64,000 nt of DNA from Chaetomium olivaceum (Eukaryota; Ascomycota; Sordariomycetes; Sordariales; Chaetomiaceae): the NCBI GenBank assembly GCA_039881045.1, contig JAYWVB010000090.1, forward strand, positions 1-64,000, in the 5' to 3' direction. Both the position numbers and the translations under genes were made by a program. This document shows positions 59,227-64,000 of this stretch, one piece after another (the first letter of the stretch is position 1; every line of letters begins with the position of its first letter). The notes under the pieces were generated by a model. The model saw nothing but the letters and a program-made list of their open reading frames with translations, did not search any database and was not told where the DNA came from.

Positions 59227-62200
59227 TCAGGGAGACCTGGATGCGTCTGTCGAACGGCCTGCAGATGATTCCGAGGGGAAGGAGTAGAGAAGCGGTCGGG
59301 GCCCGTCATCCGGCTTTTCGGGATGGCCTTCGTTACCGTCCGAGCCATCGTCTTGTAGTGTGCCGTCCGAGCTGCTCGAGGAGGTGCTGCTTGTGTGCGA
59401 CGAAATAGAAGCGGTTTCGTGCGCGTCAGCGGCCGTGGCCGCAGGACTGTGGGGCGCCGTGGGTAAGATGGTCGATGAGAGCATACTGTTGTAGCCGTCG
59501 TCGCCGATGTTCGCCTGGCTCAGGAGCTTCTTGGCCTTCCGGGTGGCATCGCGTGCGTGCTCAGCCGCCTTCTCGGCGCGGCAGTGCTTCTCCCACATGG
59601 CGGAGTAGCGACCATTGAGCGCTAAGAGCTCTTGGTGAGTGCCCCTCTCCACCACAGTACCGGCATGAAGGACGATGATTTGGTCGGCATGGGTGATGGT
59701 CGACAATCGATGGCTGGTGCTGATGGTTAGTTCTGAGATCTCGTTAGATTGAGAAAGCGAGCACTTACGCAATGATTAAGAGTGTGCGATCTTGACCAAA
59801 TTTGCCGCTGATCAATTTGGACTGGATCTTTTGCTCCGTTTCTCCGTCAAGCGCCGAAGTCGCTTCGTCTAGCATGATGATCTTGGGGTTCTTCAAGATG
59901 GTTCGCGCGATTGCCACACGTTGCTTCTCGCCACCGCTCAGCCGGAGACCCCGCTCGCCCACCTTGGTCAAGTAGCCGTCCGGGAAGCTCATGATACGGT
60001 CGTGGATGGCAGCAGCTCGGCAGGCGTCAAAAACGTCGTCGTCGGTCGCATTCGGGTTGGCGTACTTCAGGTTGTACATGAGCGTCTCGTTGAACAAGAT
60101 GGTATCCTGCGGTACGACACCGATGAAACGGCGCACCGAGTCGATCGATACGTCCTTGACGTCCTGGCCGTCGACCTCGATGCTTCCTTCGCGGCAGTTG
60201 TAGTACCGGAACATGAGGCGGAAGACAGTCGACTTGCCGCCGCCGGACTCGCCCACAAATGCGGTCGTGGTGCCCGGCTTGCACTCGAAGGATAGGTCGT
60301 GCAGGGCCGTCCTGCGCTTGTCGTAAGAAAAGCCGACACCGTTCCACTTGATATGCCCGGTGCATTCCCGAAGGGGTTCCGCGTCGGGCTTGTCCACGAC
60401 GGTCGGTTGGATCTTGAAAAGCTCGAGCAGTCTCTCACCAGAGATCATAGCCGACTGTACGGTCCGGTAGAAGGTGCCGAAGAAGTTGAGAGGCCCTTGC
60501 AACTGATTGAGATAGGTGACAAGCATGACAAACTCGCCAACGGTCCTGTCACCGCGCGACACCTGGTAACCGCACGTCAGAAGGGCGACGAGCAGGCCGC
60601 ACATGAACACAACCGACTGGCACATGTTCATGTGGTTGATGCCATATGTAAACCTGGGCCTCGGCCACCTGAAACTTCTTGACGCATCGCCGTAGCGGTC
60701 AAATTCCTCCTCTCTCGGCGTTGAAGTACTTGACCGTCTCGTACGACATGATGGGAGTCGTTCTTGACGACGGCTTCTCTCTTCGCGGTCGGCGTTGACC
60801 ATGTCGCGGCGCTGGTCTGACCTGGTGGCGGCCATGCGGATCGTCAATTAAAGGTAGTAAAAGGTGATGATGGAGACGAAGAGGCGACAGGGGACCCGAA
60901 TCGGATTGTAAAAGTAGATGATGGCAACCAACAGGTCTACCAACATTGGGACCACCTGGAAGGTAACCTGCTCTCGAGAAACTGGTTGATGGAGGCGCCC
61001 TGTTGAGTGCCGAAAGCACCTCGCCGGTGCGCTTGCCCAGGTGGAAGTCCAACGAGAGAGAGTGTACATGTTCGAAGGCGGCCGTCGTCAGGGCTCGGTA
61101 CGTGTGCTGGGATACGGGAACCCAGAGGATCGACCGGACCGATCCCAGCAGACCTGAGGGTCCTTGGAGTAGCTTGTACAGGATCAGAAGTCCGAGTTCG
61201 ATCCACACACGGTCGCCGTCCTTCTTGAACGTGTCTGTTACAATGCCGAGCTGCGCGGGCACCAGGATGTTGACGACGCGCTGTAGCACAACCAGGACGA
61301 AGCACAGCACAACCACAACCTTGAGCCTAGCCGACCTGCTGGGCCACAGGTAGGGGAAGAAGACCGAGTATCCGCGGCAATATTCGAACCACGACTTGTG
61401 GGGAAGCTTGTCGGGCCTGTAGAAAGCGGCCCCCTGGTCTTGTTGCTGGCAGCCCTGGTCGGTGGGGTTGTCCGAGTTGCGGCGGGCATTCCCAATCGTG
61501 CTGCCGTAGTGGGTGCGGCGCGTCGCATGCCCATTGGCGTGACCGTGGTAGTCTCCGTTGCCGTTGAGCAGCGGGCTCCCCTCGTCTGAATCCGATGCCT
61601 GCGCCTCCTCGTCACGGAGCCGCCGCTCCTCCAACCGCCTCTTAGTAACGGCCGCATACAAGCTGACGAGAGAGACGAGGACGCAGAGACGAAAGCCCGC
61701 AATGCCGAGGTCGATTGTGTCCCATGATCCAGGGCTGCTGTCCACGCCCGCTGCGAGGTAGCCGAGGTAGCCGTTCGCCGTCAATGCGTGGATAGAGGCG
61801 ACCAAGATGACAATTTCGCCCACCAGACCGAGGGCCCAGACGATGAAGTGAACAACGATGGGGCTTTGGCGCCACTCGAGAAGGGTGATGAGCACATAGA
61901 GATAGAGAAACGCGGAGCCGACGACGTAGACCTATATGCTTTGTCAGCTTCGGCACGTCCGTTTAAGCGGGCGCGGGCAGACGGGCGGACGGCCGAGCCT
62001 GCGCGCGTTGCGGGGCAAAACTCACAATTCTTTCGTCGCCACACCACCACACATCAGCGAGCCCCGCGTCTTTGCTCGAGGTCATGGCATGGGCGGCGAT
62101 TGCGACGCCATTGGCGACGAACGACATGACAAGGGCGCCTGTCAGGTACAGAAAGGCGCACCAAGCAAAGCCGCCGGTACCACTAGCATTGTCATCTGCC

Positions 62201-62439
62201 TCGAGTGACTCCTGCTCCAGCTTCCTCTTCGTCATCGGCAGGGGTTTCCCGCCGGGGCCCCTGACGGTGGGTGCAGCCAGCTGCTCCTCGGTTTTTGACG
62301 TGACGACGGTGTGAACACCGGCCGAGATGACGAAGGTCAGGAGCAGGATAACCGGGTATAGTAACTGGGCCGTTCGCAGGACCGACTGCGGGGTGTTGGA
62401 GGCCGGCTCCGGACCGCCGTTGTCGAGTAGCGGATCCAT
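59227..62439 (-). CDS. ABCB half-transporter, Hmt1/ATM-like heavy-metal tolerance type, disrupted
   Basis: Exons: 62439-62026, 61931 onward to 59769, and 59713-59227. An N-terminal extension of about five hydrophobic segments (TMD0) comes before an ABC membrane domain and one nucleotide-binding domain. The latter has Walker A GESGGGKST, Q-loop VVPQDT, signature LSGGEKQ, Walker B IIMLDEAT and H-loop HRLST. This TMD0-TMD-NBD plan is that of vacuolar Hmt1, which moves phytochelatin or glutathione conjugates of cadmium into the vacuole. Between about 60650 and 61020 the frame is broken several times and an in-frame TAA occurs at 60848-60850 where relatives have a Tyr (YYLxLTIR). Protein-like sequence resumes each time (SYETVKYFNAE, then FDRYGDASR). 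Either this is a low-quality patch or the gene is decaying. Confidence 0.8.
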
Positions 62440-64000
62440 GCTGGGCCTGCGAGCGAGACCAGAGAAGTTAGAGGAGGGAACGGTGGGTGAGGCAGCAGGA
62501 GGAGGGCGTGGTAAGAGGACGGCAAAGGAAGGGTAGGGGGGAGAAGATGGAGGAGGAGAAAAGAAGAAACGAGGGTTATTGCAGGCAACACGACATGCTG
62601 CTGGCCTGCGGAGCTGGAGGCGAGGAGGAGGGGTGTACCGCGGGAGCGGGAGACGGTGGTGGAAGGTAACAGAGCGGACAGCAAGGCAGTGATGGTGTTA
62701 GGACATACGGGGTTTCCAGGTAGTGGAGGTCAGGTCGGGGGAGGTTGTTCTCTTAGAATGAGGCGAAGCAGTGCCGGCGGCTCATGGCCCTTTTCGGGTT
62801 GTGGCGGCAAATGGAGGGGCTCGGGGGCTGTTCATTGTGTGTTTTCGCGTGGTCAGCAATGGTGAATTCCATGGAACGGCACACAACAACGGGTGAATGG
62901 CCCAGATGGCGCAGTGCGCAAGTCGTGCTCGTTTGAGAGAGGCGGCATGTGGTGGGGAAGGGCGATGTGCAGCTGACGAGGTTGGATGTGGCTTTTGCCA
63001 CTGAAGCGGGTCCTGAGGTCGAGATCACGGAGATCACGAACCCGACTAACTATCGCTGGGGGCGGTATGACTGGCAGATGATATGATTTGAACTAACCTG
63101 GGGGGATGCGCAAGCCTTCCCAAGATCTACAGGGTAGGTTTTGCTTGCAGCTGCCTCTTCTTCTCTCTTTCTCTCTCTTCTTTTTTTTTGGGGTGTCGAC
63201 CTCGGTCGGGATGGTCTTTCGGTGTGACCTCCCTCTGGAAAGGAAAGGCCGATCTCAACCGATGGAACGGAGCGAGACACAGGACCCGGGATCAGCAGAC
63301 GAATTGAACCTCTCAAGCCAAGGAGGGATCTGAAAAAATAAAACGAGCGTGGTGGGACGGTGTTCGCTGATGCTTTGAGAAAAGTCGAGATCCAAAAGGA
63401 CCGGCACCCGGGGAGTTCCAAGGTATTAGTTAGTTGACTCGAAGTCAGTCGGCATGCCTGCCCTTCCCCGGGGCTGTGGTAGGTGAAGTCGGTAAAAAGG
63501 TACTGTGTTGCCGGCTGCTTCGCTAGAGCAGCACCCCGGGTGGCAGGGTTCGACAGAGATGCAGGGGTACCCTGTTTGGATGGGATGTCAGGCCGCCAGC
63601 CAACCAGACTGACGGCAGGCACGCGGGTCTTCTTGGGCGGTGGGGTGGGGGAGTGGAGGAAGGGGGAGTCCAGGCCTGCGGCTTCCCAGAGTGCAGAAGT
63701 CGCAGATGGTTGGCTGGAGGTGACACAAAGCCCGCAGTTGCAACCGTGTACCACTGAAAGGTACATGTCGTAACTTCCATTTATTGACCTTGGGATAGGT
63801 AGTACGAGTATATACCTACATTATTAGGTTGTAACTTCCATTTTTCTGGAAATCTGGAACCCAAATTTGAGACGAACCATGGAAGCTACCAAGGAAGGTA
63901 CGTTCTGCGTTACCGAAGCTGCCGCGAATGAATATGGGGCTTAGGCGTTTCCCCTCTTCAACTCAGCGTTTAATCAAGGGCCGACCGGGCGACTTGCGAC
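62440..64000. other. Upstream region of the ABC gene, no gene recognised
   Basis: GA- and CT-rich leader DNA followed by short frames on both strands without family features. A 13-base direct repeat (GTAACTTCCATTT) occurs at about 63770 and 63831. Confidence 0.5.

Overview
The window is nuclear DNA of a filamentous ascomycete. Genes carry several short introns (mostly 45-90 bases, GT..AG, with CTAAC-type branch points), coding sequence is GC-rich, and many proteins are typically fungal: PalH, a Bud14/Tea4 SH3 protein, a Lag1 ceramide synthase, alternative NADH dehydrogenase, GH131 and GH18-LysM. The gene set suggests a Sordariomycete, perhaps Sordariales/Chaetomiaceae; that placement is inference, not shown by a marker.

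Layout. 0-2.4 kb: 3' end of a Tad1-type LINE and TA-rich, RIP-like DNA. 2.4-8.4 kb: an accessory block with a divergent pair of genes predicted to encode two different classes of pore-forming protein (a ClyA/XaxA-like alpha-helical one, minus strand, and a MACPF-like one, plus strand), followed by gene debris. 8.6-10.4 kb: LysM-CBM18-GH18 chitinase without a visible signal peptide. 12-14.4 kb: single-pass membrane protein with an Asn/Gly-rich ectodomain. 14.4-20 kb: mostly non-coding, with a 220-bp MITE, a second inverted-repeat element and a small Cys-rich tail-anchored protein. 20-28 kb: NADH dehydrogenase, Misato/DML1, and a ubiquitin-like/zinc-ribbon/TPR protein. 28-36 kb: endosomal Na+/H+ exchanger, sucrose/alpha-glucoside permease, GH131 glucanase. 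36-40 kb: Bud14/Tea4-like SH3 protein. 43-47.8 kb: PalH and a phosphotransferase-fold kinase. 49-57 kb: plasma-membrane Na+/H+ antiporter, TRK potassium transporter, ceramide synthase. 59-62.4 kb: Hmt1-like ABC half-transporter.

How genes may work together. Four genes for pH and alkali-cation homeostasis lie between 28 and 55 kb (NHX-type exchanger, PalH pH sensor, Nha1-type antiporter, TRK transporter). Upstream of the antiporter lies a tight cluster of three GCCAAG motifs, the core recognised by PacC, the transcription factor that PalH signalling activates. The pore-forming pair shares a 1.04-kb intergenic region and may be co-expressed; partnership is inference.

Quality note. Many conserved genes (DML1, PalH, NHX, the permease, the antiporter, the UBL-TPR gene, the ABC transporter) contain one-base frame changes, most at runs of G or C. 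This pattern is best explained by uncorrected indels in the assembly, so frame breaks here should not be read as pseudogenisation without checking. All exon boundaries were placed by eye from splice signals and reading-frame continuity.
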